Below are positions 35,381-44,164 of a stretch of DNA of 64,000 bases, piece by piece; positions within the stretch are counted from its first letter, which is position 1, and every line of letters starts with the position of its first letter. The notes below the pieces were generated by a model. The model was not told where the DNA came from. It did no database searches and saw only the letters and a list, made by a program, of their open reading frames with translations. The position numbers and the translations under genes are program-made. The stretch comes from Pseudomonadota bacterium (lineage in GTDB: Bacteria; Myxococcota_A; UBA9160; SZUA-336), in contig QJZC01000049.1 in the NCBI GenBank assembly GCA_003247575.1, forward strand, positions 23,346 through 87,345, written 5' to 3'.

Positions 35381-36715
35381 CTACTCCCCACTGTCTGGCC
35401 GTAGCGCGGCAGGTACGGAGCGCTCGAAGACGGCTTGCAGCAGCTCCAGCTGCTCCGGATGCTCGGCTGCATAAGCGCTCCGCTCTCGTCTCAGACGCAA
35501 CAAGACGGCTTCGATGGACGCCTCGGTCAGCCGATCGCACGCCCCCTCGGAACCAGGCCGCTCATTCACGATCGACGTCGCGACCTTTTCCGGTTCTCCG
35601 ACCTCGGTGGGCTGCGGGGGCGACGTCGACACCGCTGGGAGCGATCCTGCCGCCCGCACCCAAGCGACCACTCGATCTCCATACTCGCGTTTCGCGTGCA
35701 CCGAGTCCCAGTGCCAAGTCATCTGCTCGTTGCGAGCTCGCGCGGTGGGGACGCGCTCGGCCGGCAGCCCAAGAAAGTGCGTACAGTCCCACAGCTCGAC
35801 TCGTTCGAGCCCACGCCGCGTCCGCACACGTACCAGATCCCGCTTCCAACGCTCGAACTCGGACCAGTGCCGCGTGCGCCGTAGCCCCTCGAAGTGGAGC
35901 GCATGGGAAGGCAACGAGACCAGGGTTACGCGCACACCGCGCTCGAGCGCGGTCTCCACCGCACCAAACAACAGCTCGACGTTCGACGGCGCGTAACGGC
36001 GGGGTATTTGCACCGAGGTGAGGCTCCTGAGATCCCGCTCGAGCGACCCTTCGAAGCGAGCGTGATAGTCCCGCTCCCACTTGGTGACCCTCTCGCGAGG
36101 TCCCCCGAGCGGGCCGAAGGCGGCCCGCCGATCGGCACGGAGATCCTTGATCACCCCCCATGAGGCTCTCAGAGCGCCGCTCCCGAGCAGAAGCGCCCCG
36201 TGGTACTGGAAGAGGCTGAGCGCGGAATTGAAGCGTGAGCGAAAGAACTCCGGATTGAAGCGCGCGTTCTCCTCGAAGGAGAGGAAGTCGATCGTCCAAA
36301 AGATCTCGCGCACATCGCGAAACTGCAGCGCGTAACGGAAGGTCTCGGCGACCTCGGCAATCGAAGCACCCGTGATGGCCAGATTGCAGGTGGGCCGGTC
36401 CCACACCGAACTGGTTGGATCGAGCGCCAGCTGCGCGCGCGACGTGCCGAGAATCACGATCTCGCACTCGGAGTGCTGCAAGATCTCGGCCCGCGCAATG
36501 CGCGACTCGTACTCCTCACGGTACGGATCGAGGGCGCGCGTTCCCGGCAGTCGATACACGCCGAATGGATCGACGACTGCGTTGATACAGGCTATCCCCG
36601 CGAGAACCCCGAGACCGAGGCGACAGACGAGCCGCGTGTGGCTCGCCCAATCCGCGTGGCGTACCCGATCGACGTGTCGGTGCTCCTCCGCACCCTGATT
36701 CTCACCCTGCGACAT
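35381..36715 (-). CDS. Membrane-anchored SGNH-like protein, function unknown
   Basis: 444 residues. An N-terminal TM anchor (VCRLGLGVLAGIACINAVVD) is followed by DPFGVYRLPGTRALDPYREE and VILGTSRAQLALDPTSS, a GxSRA block seen in AlgX/SGNH-like periplasmic proteins that pair with MBOAT acyltransferases. Further blocks: CNLAITGASIAEVAETFRYA, EIFWTIDFLSFEENARF and VTLVSLPSHALHFEGLRR; the late WHWDSVHAKREYGDRVVAW could hold a catalytic His region. The tail (~60 residues) is polar. Downstream of the P450/DyP operon by 138 bases on the same strand, so co-transcription is possible. Function unknown. Confidence 0.6.
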   Translation of the reverse strand: MSQGENQGAEEHRHVDRVRHADWASHTRLVCRLGLGVLAGIACINAVVDPFGVYRLPGTRALDPYREEYESRIARAEILQHSECEIVILGTSRAQLALDPTSSVWDRPTCNLAITGASIAEVAETFRYALQFRDVREIFWTIDFLSFEENARFNPEFFRSRFNSALSLFQYHGALLLGSGALRASWGVIKDLRADRRAAFGPLGGPRERVTKWERDYHARFEGSLERDLRSLTSVQIPRRYAPSNVELLFGAVETALERGVRVTLVSLPSHALHFEGLRRTRHWSEFERWKRDLVRVRTRRGLERVELWDCTHFLGLPAERVPTARARNEQMTWHWDSVHAKREYGDRVVAWVRAAGSLPAVSTSPPQPTEVGEPEKVATSIVNERPGSEGACDRLTEASIEAVLLRLRRERSAYAAEHPEQLELLQAVFERSVPAALRPDSGE

Positions 36716-36814
36716 GCACCTGGCTTGCGCTCGACACTCTCGGCCATCCTACTCGGCGCGGACCGCTCCGCGCAGGAGGCCGCTCCTGGCGGTATCCTCA
36801 CCTTCGAGTCGCGG

Positions 36815-36842
36815 GAGTGCAAGCGCGCGAGTGCAAGCGCGC
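36815..36842. repeat. 14-base tandem repeat, two copies
   Basis: GAGTGCAAGCGCGC is present twice head to tail (36815-36828 and 36829-36842), in the gap between the SGNH-like and DyP genes, just after the DyP stop. Probably a slippage product; no function proposed. Confidence 0.6.
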
Positions 36843-36852
36843 CGGTGAGCGC

Positions 36853-38412
36853 TCAGGCGAGCGCAGCCAGATATCGCAATGCCGGCAGGCTGGGGAGGAA
36901 GAAGTAGCCGCCCGCCTTCACCGTGACGTATCGGGCCAGACCCGAGACGTGTCGAGGGGCGAAGGGCTGCTGGATGGTGAACGCCGCCCCCTTCTCTGCC
37001 TCTCCAGAAGCGGCCTTTCCAGAGTCGGCCCCTTCAGAAGGGCGAGCGTCCCCGACGATCGCATCCTGCTCACCCTGGAGTCCGCCAAAGCGTTCGCCGC
37101 GGATCCAGCTCTGCTGGACGAACTCGAACTGTCGCTCGATGTTCGCCTGAAGACACAGGAACATCAATCCGCGCTCCCCATCCGATCGCTGATAGGTGCG
37201 CCCCCTGCGCAGAATCCGGTGGTGATCGGCGAGCTCGCGCGCGCGCGCGGGGGTCACGCCGAGCAGCGGATTCGCCAATCCATCGCGCGGGTTGGAGCGC
37301 CTCACGTGGGCCCCGACAGGGCATCGGTATCCCTCGCGATCGGTCTGCCAGTAGCCGAAGCGATTCTCCGTCGGCGAGACGGGGCGACCGGTTCGAGCCC
37401 TGGGTGCCAGCGGCGTACCATCGTGGCGGCGCCCCACCAGGCGCGCTTCGATCTCACGGGCATCGCCGAGCTGCGGCTGTCGCTCGGCCGTCTGCTGACT
37501 GTGCCGATGGAATGCTTCGACATCCTGGGCGAGCTGGCGCACGACCAGATAGCTGCCGTTGCGCCCGAAGTCGCGCACACCCGACCGATCCAGAGGCGCG
37601 TCGGGCAGCATCCCGGTAGGATCGGAGCGCTCGGGCACGGTCGGCGAGGCCGGTAGGCGTCCGAAGGCATTGGGATAGCCGAGCACGAACTCCCCTGCGC
37701 GCACCATTCCCTCGTCGAGCGCCGCACCCGCCTTCTCCTTCGAGGTGCCGCTACCGGCTACGATCGGCTGTGAGATTCCATCCCGAAATCCGAATGGCTC
37801 GCTTGCGTCCGCCGCGAGCGCACAGCGCACCGGCTCGTCGACCAGCTCGAGGCCCTCGAGCGATGCGAGCTCCCGCTCGAGCCACACCTCACGCTCGGAC
37901 TCACTGGTTGCGAACAGCATGAGCAGCACGTGCACAGGCTGCGCGTCATTGCCCCAACGCCAGTGTTCCGGTGCAGAGGCTCCGCTGTCGCCCAGAATCC
38001 TCGAGCGGTGGCCCTCACCAGCGATGCCGCTGCGAAACTCGCCCAGGAATCCGGCGGCGACTGCCGACTCGTGCGTGGGTAGGCCGAACGCACCCAACCC
38101 TTCGTAGCTGAATGCGAGCGCGAGGCGACATGGAGCCTGATTACCCGAGTCCGAAGGCGGCTTGTGACGCGCGTTCTCGTCGAGCCCCGCGCGCCGCTGC
38201 TCGACCAGCAGGCGATCCGCTTGCCGCTCGGACGCAGCAGCACCACCGACTCGCTCCAGGCGCGCGGCGAGCCAAGCACGCGCACGCGCGTCTCCCCCTG
38301 CGGACTCACGCTGAGCGGAAGCTACGCGCAGGGCCACGTACGCTGCATAGGGAAACTGTGCGTATCCCTGAACCACCAACCGTTGCATGTTCTCGAGTTC
38401 CAGTGGCTGCAT
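36853..38412 (-). CDS. DyP-type heme peroxidase
   Basis: 519 residues, at the long end of the family. The catalytic Asp lies in FGFRDGISQP (about residue 211) and the proximal His in CPVGAHVRRSNPRDG (about 369). Further landmarks: FSYEGLGAFG, EFVLGYPNAFGRLP and FLCLQANIERQFEFVQQSW. DyPs oxidise dyes, phenolics or other bulky substrates with H2O2; some are encapsulin cargo, but no encapsulin or targeting tail is evident here. An Ala/Gly/Glu-rich insert lies near the C-terminus (37010-37040). GGGGAG precedes ATG 38412. Third gene of P450 > membrane protein > DyP, 33 bases after its neighbour, so it probably works in that pathway. Cytoplasmic: no signal peptide seen. Confidence 0.92.
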   Translation of the reverse strand: MQPLELENMQRLVVQGYAQFPYAAYVALRVASAQRESAGGDARARAWLAARLERVGGAAASERQADRLLVEQRRAGLDENARHKPPSDSGNQAPCRLALAFSYEGLGAFGLPTHESAVAAGFLGEFRSGIAGEGHRSRILGDSGASAPEHWRWGNDAQPVHVLLMLFATSESEREVWLERELASLEGLELVDEPVRCALAADASEPFGFRDGISQPIVAGSGTSKEKAGAALDEGMVRAGEFVLGYPNAFGRLPASPTVPERSDPTGMLPDAPLDRSGVRDFGRNGSYLVVRQLAQDVEAFHRHSQQTAERQPQLGDAREIEARLVGRRHDGTPLAPRARTGRPVSPTENRFGYWQTDREGYRCPVGAHVRRSNPRDGLANPLLGVTPARARELADHHRILRRGRTYQRSDGERGLMFLCLQANIERQFEFVQQSWIRGERFGGLQGEQDAIVGDARPSEGADSGKAASGEAEKGAAFTIQQPFAPRHVSGLARYVTVKAGGYFFLPSLPALRYLAALA

Positions 38413-38445
38413 TCCGGTTCTCCCCTACGATCGTCGCGGTTGCGA

Positions 38446-40287
38446 CTAGAGCCTTCGAATCGCCAGGTCGAGCGCCGCGGGATCCAGCGGGCGCATCAGC
38501 CTGCGCCAGACCACCCCGCGCCAGCCGGCAAGCGGCCGCTCGACGGGTCGTAGCAGGTCCAAGCGGGTCTCCGTGCCTGCCGACACATCACCCACACTGA
38601 GGTTTGGATAAGCGCTGTACCAAGCGAGGGTCTCGACCTGACTCGCGCGCGCGTACGCCTTGAAGCGCTGCTCGTCGCGCGCACCATCTCCGACCAACAA
38701 GAACGGACGCGGAAAGCCCGCAGAGTTTCCCCAGACCGCGGTAACTCCGGGAACAGAAACGAAATCGTCCAGATAGCCATCCCACGGACCGTCGTAGTTC
38801 GTCAGAAAGAGTAGCCGCCGCCGATCGCGCAGAATGACGAAGCGCGCGAAGTGAATGCTCGCGATCCCGCCCAGGTCTCCCAGTGTGAAGACCACCGACG
38901 CGGCGACGTGGACCACGCGAAGAACGGCCTGAAGGACGCGCATGCGAAACGCACCGGGCTTGATCCAAGTCACGCTCGCAAAGTGGTTCTGGTACTGGAG
39001 ATCCTCGCGTTGCCGCATCTGCGCGAGGTGTTCGACGTCCCAGCCGGTCGGGTCGACCGATTCCTCGAACTCGCGGCGACCGAGCGCATAGAAGAAGGCC
39101 GCCAGGGCTCCACCGACGACCAACGCGATGCCGAGACTCAGCAGGGTCAGCAACCAGGTGAGCTGACTCAGACTGCTCGCGGTCCACCCCCCGATCACGC
39201 AAGCTGCCAGGGAGAAGCCGGCGACCGAAACGCCGACTCGGCTCCCCCCCGCCGCGTAGGCCAGGGTGCCGGTCACGACAGCGAGGGCCATCGCCCAGAG
39301 ACACAGCACGAGGGCCAACCCGCAAGCAGCGACGGAACCCAGAACGCCAGAGAAGCGCAGCGCGTGCAAGACTCCGAGCGCGACGGCGACACTCGCGGCA
39401 CACGCGCCGACCTGACGCAGCTGAACCCAGAGAAGCTGTTGCCGCATCGATGCGCGAACGTGTGCAGACCGCTCCCGCAGTCCCGCAATCGCGAGCCCGG
39501 CGATCCACAGCGCGCCGCCGAGAAGCCCGACCGCGGACAGGACCCCACCCCCCACAGGCCGATCGCCCAAGCTGTAAAGACCAATCAGATCCCCGAAGAA
39601 GACGAGCCCGGCAACCAAGGAGGCGCCCCAAGCCACGAATCCCATCCACTGGGCGATGCGCTTCGGTCCGCGCAAGAAGCGCAAACTGAACAGCACTCGT
39701 GCAGGCAGCGCTGGCATGCGGGGCGCGAGCTGCCGCAAGGTCTCCTGCAGGCGCTCCTCGAGCCGCTCCCAGTACGCTTCTCGCGTGTCGGGAAAGGAAT
39801 CGGGATCGAGAGACTCGCGCGCCTTCGCACGCAGGCTGGCTTCCGCCTGGATCTGCTCCACCGTCCGACCCGGAGCCCCGATGTAGAATGCGTCTGCCCC
39901 GATGTCTCGCTTCACCAGGAACCCGAGCACGTCTGCCGCAGAAGCGGTACGCCCCGGGTACTGAGGAGCATCCGCGAGCAAGGTATCGAGGACTCCGCGC
40001 GCACACTCGACGAAGCGATTCAGGAACAGCATCCGATCTCCGTCGAAGCTGAGCTCGATCACCAGCACAGGTGCGAGCGGCGGTCCGGGAGGACGGCTCG
40101 GATACGTCTGCTCGGGATCATCGGAAATCACGACGACGCTGGCGAAGTGGAGCCCGGACAGCCCGGCCCAGGGAGGGCCTCCGTCAGGTCCCGCCGGGTT
40201 GCCGAGGGCGCGCGCTTCACCTCGGAGCGCGTCGAGGTCTCGGTCCCGCGAGAGCTCGATCTCGAAGGTCACTGCGTGTTGCATCAT
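38446..40287 (-). CDS. Membrane protein with duplicated soluble domain, unknown function
   Basis: 613 residues. Soluble domain 1 at ~1-190 (GLSGLHFASVVVISDDPEQT, VIELSFDGDRMLFLNRFVEC), five to seven TM helices at ~195-420 (e.g. VAWGASLVAGLVFFGDLIGL, WLLTLLSLGIALVVGGALAA), and soluble domain 2 at ~440-613 (IASIHFARFVILRDRRRLLF, LTNYDGPWDGYLDD, AVWGNSAGFPRPFLLVGDGA). Both soluble domains share the order xxHFAxxVI-D-LLFL, so they look like copies. Start ATG 40287 has GGGGAGAG upstream; it overlaps the P450 stop by four bases. No known enzyme motif was recognised. Placed between a P450 and a DyP gene, it may anchor them or supply a substrate; both ideas are inference. Confidence 0.65.
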   Translation of the reverse strand: MMQHAVTFEIELSRDRDLDALRGEARALGNPAGPDGGPPWAGLSGLHFASVVVISDDPEQTYPSRPPGPPLAPVLVIELSFDGDRMLFLNRFVECARGVLDTLLADAPQYPGRTASAADVLGFLVKRDIGADAFYIGAPGRTVEQIQAEASLRAKARESLDPDSFPDTREAYWERLEERLQETLRQLAPRMPALPARVLFSLRFLRGPKRIAQWMGFVAWGASLVAGLVFFGDLIGLYSLGDRPVGGGVLSAVGLLGGALWIAGLAIAGLRERSAHVRASMRQQLLWVQLRQVGACAASVAVALGVLHALRFSGVLGSVAACGLALVLCLWAMALAVVTGTLAYAAGGSRVGVSVAGFSLAACVIGGWTASSLSQLTWLLTLLSLGIALVVGGALAAFFYALGRREFEESVDPTGWDVEHLAQMRQREDLQYQNHFASVTWIKPGAFRMRVLQAVLRVVHVAASVVFTLGDLGGIASIHFARFVILRDRRRLLFLTNYDGPWDGYLDDFVSVPGVTAVWGNSAGFPRPFLLVGDGARDEQRFKAYARASQVETLAWYSAYPNLSVGDVSAGTETRLDLLRPVERPLAGWRGVVWRRLMRPLDPAALDLAIRRL

Positions 40288-41597
40288 TGCGAACTCTCCC
40301 CGGATGGGCGCGCGGAGGACACCTGGCTGCTCTGCTTCGGCCAGCTCAGGACGTAGCGATCGATCGCAGGGCCATCGTAGAGCAGACGCCCAGGCGCGAC
40401 GTTGTGGATACCGGGCAGGGCGAGAAAGCAGCGGAACATCTGCAGAAGCTCGGCTTCTGCATGCTTCTTGCCCAAGCACACGTGCTGGCCATCGCCGAAG
40501 TGTAGATACGTGGCCGCATCGTCGCGGCCATAGCCGAAGCGATCCGGCTCCAGTACCTGCTCGCCATCGAACATCGCCGCGACCGTCGCTACGAAGACCG
40601 TCGCGCCCGCGGGAACTTCGAGCTGGCGCGGAGTTCCCGCAGCGAGCGTCGCGCCGCGCGGACAGAAGCGCGGAAGCAGCGGAAACACCGGATTGAAGCG
40701 CAGGGCCTCTCGGACCATGCCGAGCAGCTCCTCGTCCGTGTCCGTGCCACGAGCCAGCTCCACCGCCGCCCGAAGCTCGCGCGGCCGCCGGAGCAGCTGA
40801 TCCAGGGCATGCGTGAAGCCCTTGGTGATCGCAGCGCTTCCAGCCAGCATCAGCCCGATCACGTTGCGAACGATCCACTCGTCGCTGATCTGCGTCTGTC
40901 CCGCTCGCTGGAGCTCGGCGAATCTTCCAAGGAGTCCGTGCGCCTCGAAGTCCGGCTTCTGCTTCACGTCCTGAAGCACCTTATTCACGTGGCTCACGAA
41001 CTCGGGGGTACACGCTTCGGCGACTTCCTGCAGGCCGAAGGGCGCGGGAGAATTCGTCGCGATCACCGAACCCAGCTTGCGCAGCCACATACGCAGCACG
41101 TCGATTCCTGGCGGTACCGAGAAGACCTCGCTCTGCGCCGCTTCGGCGGGGACGCCGAAGAAGCGCGAGGCCACCAGGGTGGTCACACGCTCCGCGTACT
41201 CGGTCACGATCTCGAGGCGACTCGCACCATGAGCAGCCTCGAGCTTCGCACCGAGCTCCGAGGCAACCTCGGCTGTCACACTCTGCGCGGTCTCGGCGAA
41301 GAGCTCCTGTGAGATCTCGAGCTCGGACTGGAGAACCGCATGCTCGCTGCGGTACCGCGGACAGAGATCGAGTCCCAGCAGGAATGGCCCGAAGAGCATC
41401 TTGCGAGCATTCAGTGGCCCGATCTCGAAGTCGGCCGGACGGGCAAAGACCTCTCGGGCATCGTCGGCTCGCGTCACGATCACCGTACGTCCGAACGCCG
41501 GCAAGGGACGCACGCGCTGCAGGGTTCCGAACAGCAGCCGCATGGCGTAGGGGCGTCGCTGGAGCCAGCTGACCCCCAGGTCTTGAAACAGTGACAT
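40284..41597 (-). CDS. Cytochrome P450 lacking the acid-alcohol pair
   Basis: 437 residues. Heme loop YLHFGDGQHVCLG with Cys at about 374, the K-helix ExxR in REALRFNPVFPLL (Glu about 297), but the I-helix reads MLAGSAAITKG where most P450s have AGxDT. Without the Asp/Glu-Thr pair, ordinary oxygen activation is doubtful; peroxygenase or hydroperoxide-isomerising P450s tolerate this. It is first in an operon with a membrane protein (ATGA overlap) and a DyP peroxidase, so a peroxide-linked pathway is a reasonable guess. ATG 41597 (MSLFQDLGVSW) is preferred because the longer frame lacks homology; AAGGA is ~11 bases upstream. No ferredoxin or reductase is in view. Confidence 0.9.
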   Translation of the reverse strand: MSLFQDLGVSWLQRRPYAMRLLFGTLQRVRPLPAFGRTVIVTRADDAREVFARPADFEIGPLNARKMLFGPFLLGLDLCPRYRSEHAVLQSELEISQELFAETAQSVTAEVASELGAKLEAAHGASRLEIVTEYAERVTTLVASRFFGVPAEAAQSEVFSVPPGIDVLRMWLRKLGSVIATNSPAPFGLQEVAEACTPEFVSHVNKVLQDVKQKPDFEAHGLLGRFAELQRAGQTQISDEWIVRNVIGLMLAGSAAITKGFTHALDQLLRRPRELRAAVELARGTDTDEELLGMVREALRFNPVFPLLPRFCPRGATLAAGTPRQLEVPAGATVFVATVAAMFDGEQVLEPDRFGYGRDDAATYLHFGDGQHVCLGKKHAEAELLQMFRCFLALPGIHNVAPGRLLYDGPAIDRYVLSWPKQSSQVSSARPSGESSQ

Positions 41598-42020
41598 CTG
41601 TCTTCGATCCTTCTTCGTCTTCCCGTGGAGCGCGCCAGGCCACGGGGCTTCCGGTGTCGAAACGTCCTGGGTGACTCCGGTCGAGGCCCTGCGCCGACGA
41701 GCCTTCCCGCCCCCGAGCCGGATGACCGAGATCGAATCCAGTCGGAGATCTTCACTCCGCCGGTTCGGATCGCAACCACCGGTGGTAAAGTGGCCCACAT
41801 GAAGACTCACCGACTGCGTACCCCGGAATGGCTCGATCTCTGCCCAGTCACGGCGACGCATGCACACGGCCCGAAGCCCGCGCCCCGTACGTCGCCGGCA
41901 AATCCACCCGATCTTCGCAGCCAACTCGGGGACGGACCGGCGTCACCCCGGACTGCGTCCGGCACAACGCGCTGCTCGGAAATACGCAGCGCAGCACAGC
42001 ACCCGCATCGCGTACGTCCC
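41598..42020. promoter_or_regulatory. Divergent region, P450 operon / sugar dehydrogenase, with 12-base palindrome
   Basis: About 423 bases without a gene. ACCACCGGTGGT at 41775-41786 is a perfect 12-base palindrome and could be an operator for one or both divergent genes. Extended open frames here show no homology. Confidence 0.4.
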
Positions 42021-43148
42021 ATGCGTGCGGCCGCTCTTCTCTTCTGCGCCTGGCTGGCGTCAGCCGCGCTTCCGGCCCGCGCGGAGGTCGAGCTGCAGCG
42101 GATCCAGCTCCCCGAGGGTTTCTCCATCGAGGTGTTCGCCGAGGGTGTCGAGGATGCTCGCTCGATGACGCTGAGCCCGAGCGGCATCGTGTACGTGGGC
42201 ACCCGACGCGCCGGGAACGTCTACGCGGTCGAAGATCGCGATGGCGATGGCAAAGCAGAGCGCACCACGCGTATCGCGCAGGGCCTACGCGCACCGAACG
42301 GCGTAGCCTGGCGCGACGGGTCCCTCTACGTCGCAGAGATCAATCGAGTGTCGCGTCTGGACGGCATCGACGACAAGCTCGGCGATCCACCCAGTCCCGT
42401 CGTGGTCACGGACGCGTTTCCCTCGGACGTGCATCACGGCTGGAAGTTCATTCGCTTCGGACCGGATGGGAAGCTCTACGTACCCGTCGGAGCGCCGTGC
42501 AACATCTGCGATCCAGAGCTCCCCTATGCAGCCATTCACCGCGTATCGATCGACGGCCAGGAGAGCGACGTCTTCGCACGTGGAGTGCGCAACAGCGTAG
42601 GGTTCGACTGGCACCCCGACACGGGCGCTCTCTGGTTCACGGACAATGGCCGAGACATGCTGGGCGACGACGTTCCGCCCGATGAGCTGAACCACGCACC
42701 GAAGGCCGGGCTTCACTTCGGCTATCCGTTCTGCCATGGAAAGAACGTCGCAGATCCGGAGTTCAGCAAGCTTCGCCCCTGCGGCTCGCACACCGCGCCG
42801 GCACGTGAGCTCGAAGCCCACGTGGCCCCGCTGGGCATTCGCTTCTACACGGGCAGCCGCTTTCCTTCCCAGTTCCAGAAGCAGCTCTTCGTGGCCGAAC
42901 ACGGATCCTGGAACCGCAGCTCGCCCATCGGTTACCGCATCATGTGGGCGCGCATCGAAGGAGACCGCGTTACGTCCTACGAGCCGTTTGCCTCGGGCTG
43001 GCTCGGCGAGGACGGATCCGCCTGGGGCCGGCCCGTAGACCTGTTGAATCTTCCCGATGGCTCCTTGCTCGTTTCGGACGATCGCGCGGGTGTGCTGTAT
43101 CGAATCTCATACGCACCACCGGGAGACGCAAAGCCCTCTGCCGAGTGA
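42021..43148 (+). CDS. PQQ-dependent sugar dehydrogenase (sorbosone/glucose dehydrogenase-like)
   Basis: 375 residues. Sec signal (AAALLFCAWLASAALPARA), then the soluble six-bladed propeller pattern: LPEGFSIEVFAEGVEDARSM, LRAPNGVAWRDGSLYVAEIN, VHHGWKFIRFGPDGKLYVPV (GAPCNICD) and VAEHGSWNRSSPIGYRI. These periplasmic enzymes oxidise sugars with PQQ and feed electrons to the respiratory chain. No PQQ biosynthesis gene is in the window. The frame is open further upstream without homology; ATG 42021 begins the signal peptide but has no good ribosome site. Confidence 0.85.
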   Translation: MRAAALLFCAWLASAALPARAEVELQRIQLPEGFSIEVFAEGVEDARSMTLSPSGIVYVGTRRAGNVYAVEDRDGDGKAERTTRIAQGLRAPNGVAWRDGSLYVAEINRVSRLDGIDDKLGDPPSPVVVTDAFPSDVHHGWKFIRFGPDGKLYVPVGAPCNICDPELPYAAIHRVSIDGQESDVFARGVRNSVGFDWHPDTGALWFTDNGRDMLGDDVPPDELNHAPKAGLHFGYPFCHGKNVADPEFSKLRPCGSHTAPARELEAHVAPLGIRFYTGSRFPSQFQKQLFVAEHGSWNRSSPIGYRIMWARIEGDRVTSYEPFASGWLGEDGSAWGRPVDLLNLPDGSLLVSDDRAGVLYRISYAPPGDAKPSAE

Positions 43149-43220
43149 CCGACCCGCCGCCCGGGACTTCCCCATGGGGGAACGCGGGCGCGGACCCCGG
43201 GAATCGGATACGCTGCCCGC

Positions 43221-43805
43221 ATGTCGAGGTTCGAGCAAGCCATCGCCGCGATCGATGCAGCGAACGCCCAAGATCCGAATAGGGAGCAGATCGACGGCGT
43301 CGAGCGACCGAGAGAGCTGGTCTACGGACAACGCATGTCCGCGCGGATTCTGCGCTTCGCACCCGACGCTCCCGAGAGCATCCGCTTGGCGGCTCGTGCT
43401 CAACACATCTGTCGCTGGGAGATTCCGCGCACGAACTTCCCCACGGGGCGCACCGGCTACCTCAAGTGGCGCACGCAGCTGTATGGGCACCATGCCGAAC
43501 GCGCGGCGAGAATCCTCGAACGGGTGGGTTACGATGCAGAAACCGTCGAGCGCGTGGGTTCGCTCGTCCGCAAGCAGAGACTCCGCAGCGATCCGGAAGT
43601 GCAGCTACTCGAAGACGTCGCCTGCCTCGTGTTCCTCGAGCACTACTTCCACGACTTCGCAGCCAAGCACAGCACGGAGAAGCTGCACGACATCCTCCGC
43701 AAGACCTGGCGCAAGATGAGCGAGAGGGGTCGTGCCGCCGCGCTGAAGCTGCCCCTGGCCCCCGACGACTTCGCGCTGATCAAAACTGCGCTGGACAGCG
43801 CGTAG
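43221..43805 (+). CDS. DUF4202 family protein
   Basis: 194 residues, no signal or TM helix. Pattern of DUF4202: SRFEQAIAAIDAANAQDPN, ELVYGQRMSARILRF, RAQHICRWEIPRTNFPTGR, GYLKWRTQLYGHHAERA and LEDVACLVFLEHYFHDFAAK. The His-rich helices suggest a metal-binding HD-like site. Function unknown. No strong ribosome site at ATG 43221. It ends against a phosphatase remnant on the other strand. Confidence 0.82.
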   Translation: MSRFEQAIAAIDAANAQDPNREQIDGVERPRELVYGQRMSARILRFAPDAPESIRLAARAQHICRWEIPRTNFPTGRTGYLKWRTQLYGHHAERAARILERVGYDAETVERVGSLVRKQRLRSDPEVQLLEDVACLVFLEHYFHDFAAKHSTEKLHDILRKTWRKMSERGRAAALKLPLAPDDFALIKTALDSA

Positions 43806-44161
43806 CGGGACAACGGTTTACCCTTTCGAACCGACTTGCCCCCTGCCCCCGAGATCACGAAGTGCAGACCATCCTCGGGCTCGAGGATCTGCAGGTCGTG
43901 CTCGTGACCCGCCAGATACAGGTCGGCCCTACCGCGCAGAATCGGGAGCAGCTTCAGGGCCAGCTCTTCAGAGTCACCATAGCGGCCGTGCGAACGAATT
44001 GGATGATGACCATAGACGATCTTCCAGGTCGCATGGCTTCGCTCCAGCGCGCGCTCGACGACCATGAGACTCGGATCTTCGGTGACGGCGGCCTCCAGTG
44101 CCTCGACCGCACGCGGCTCCCGAATTCCGCCCAGCGACCGTGCGCTGCGCTCGCGCGCGGT
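43806..44161 (-). pseudogene. Remnant of a calcineurin-like metallophosphatase
   Basis: About 118 codons survive of a purple-acid-phosphatase-like protein: VVERALERSHATWKIVYGHH, PIRSHGRYGDSEELALKLLP, DLYLAGHEHDLQILEPED and VISGAGGKSVRKGKPL. GHHPxxS and GHxHD are C-terminal metal motifs. A TGA stands at the 5' side next to the DUF1223 stop, so the N-terminal half with the first metal ligands is missing, and the 3' end runs antisense into DUF4202 without the family's C-terminus. Clearly broken; a translated fragment from ATG 44065 (140 codons) is possible but unlikely to be active. Confidence 0.75.
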
Positions 44162-44164
44162 TCA

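Noticed and set aside
36853..38412. Encapsulin cargo assignment for the DyP
   Set aside because: No encapsulin gene and no recognisable cargo-loading tail.
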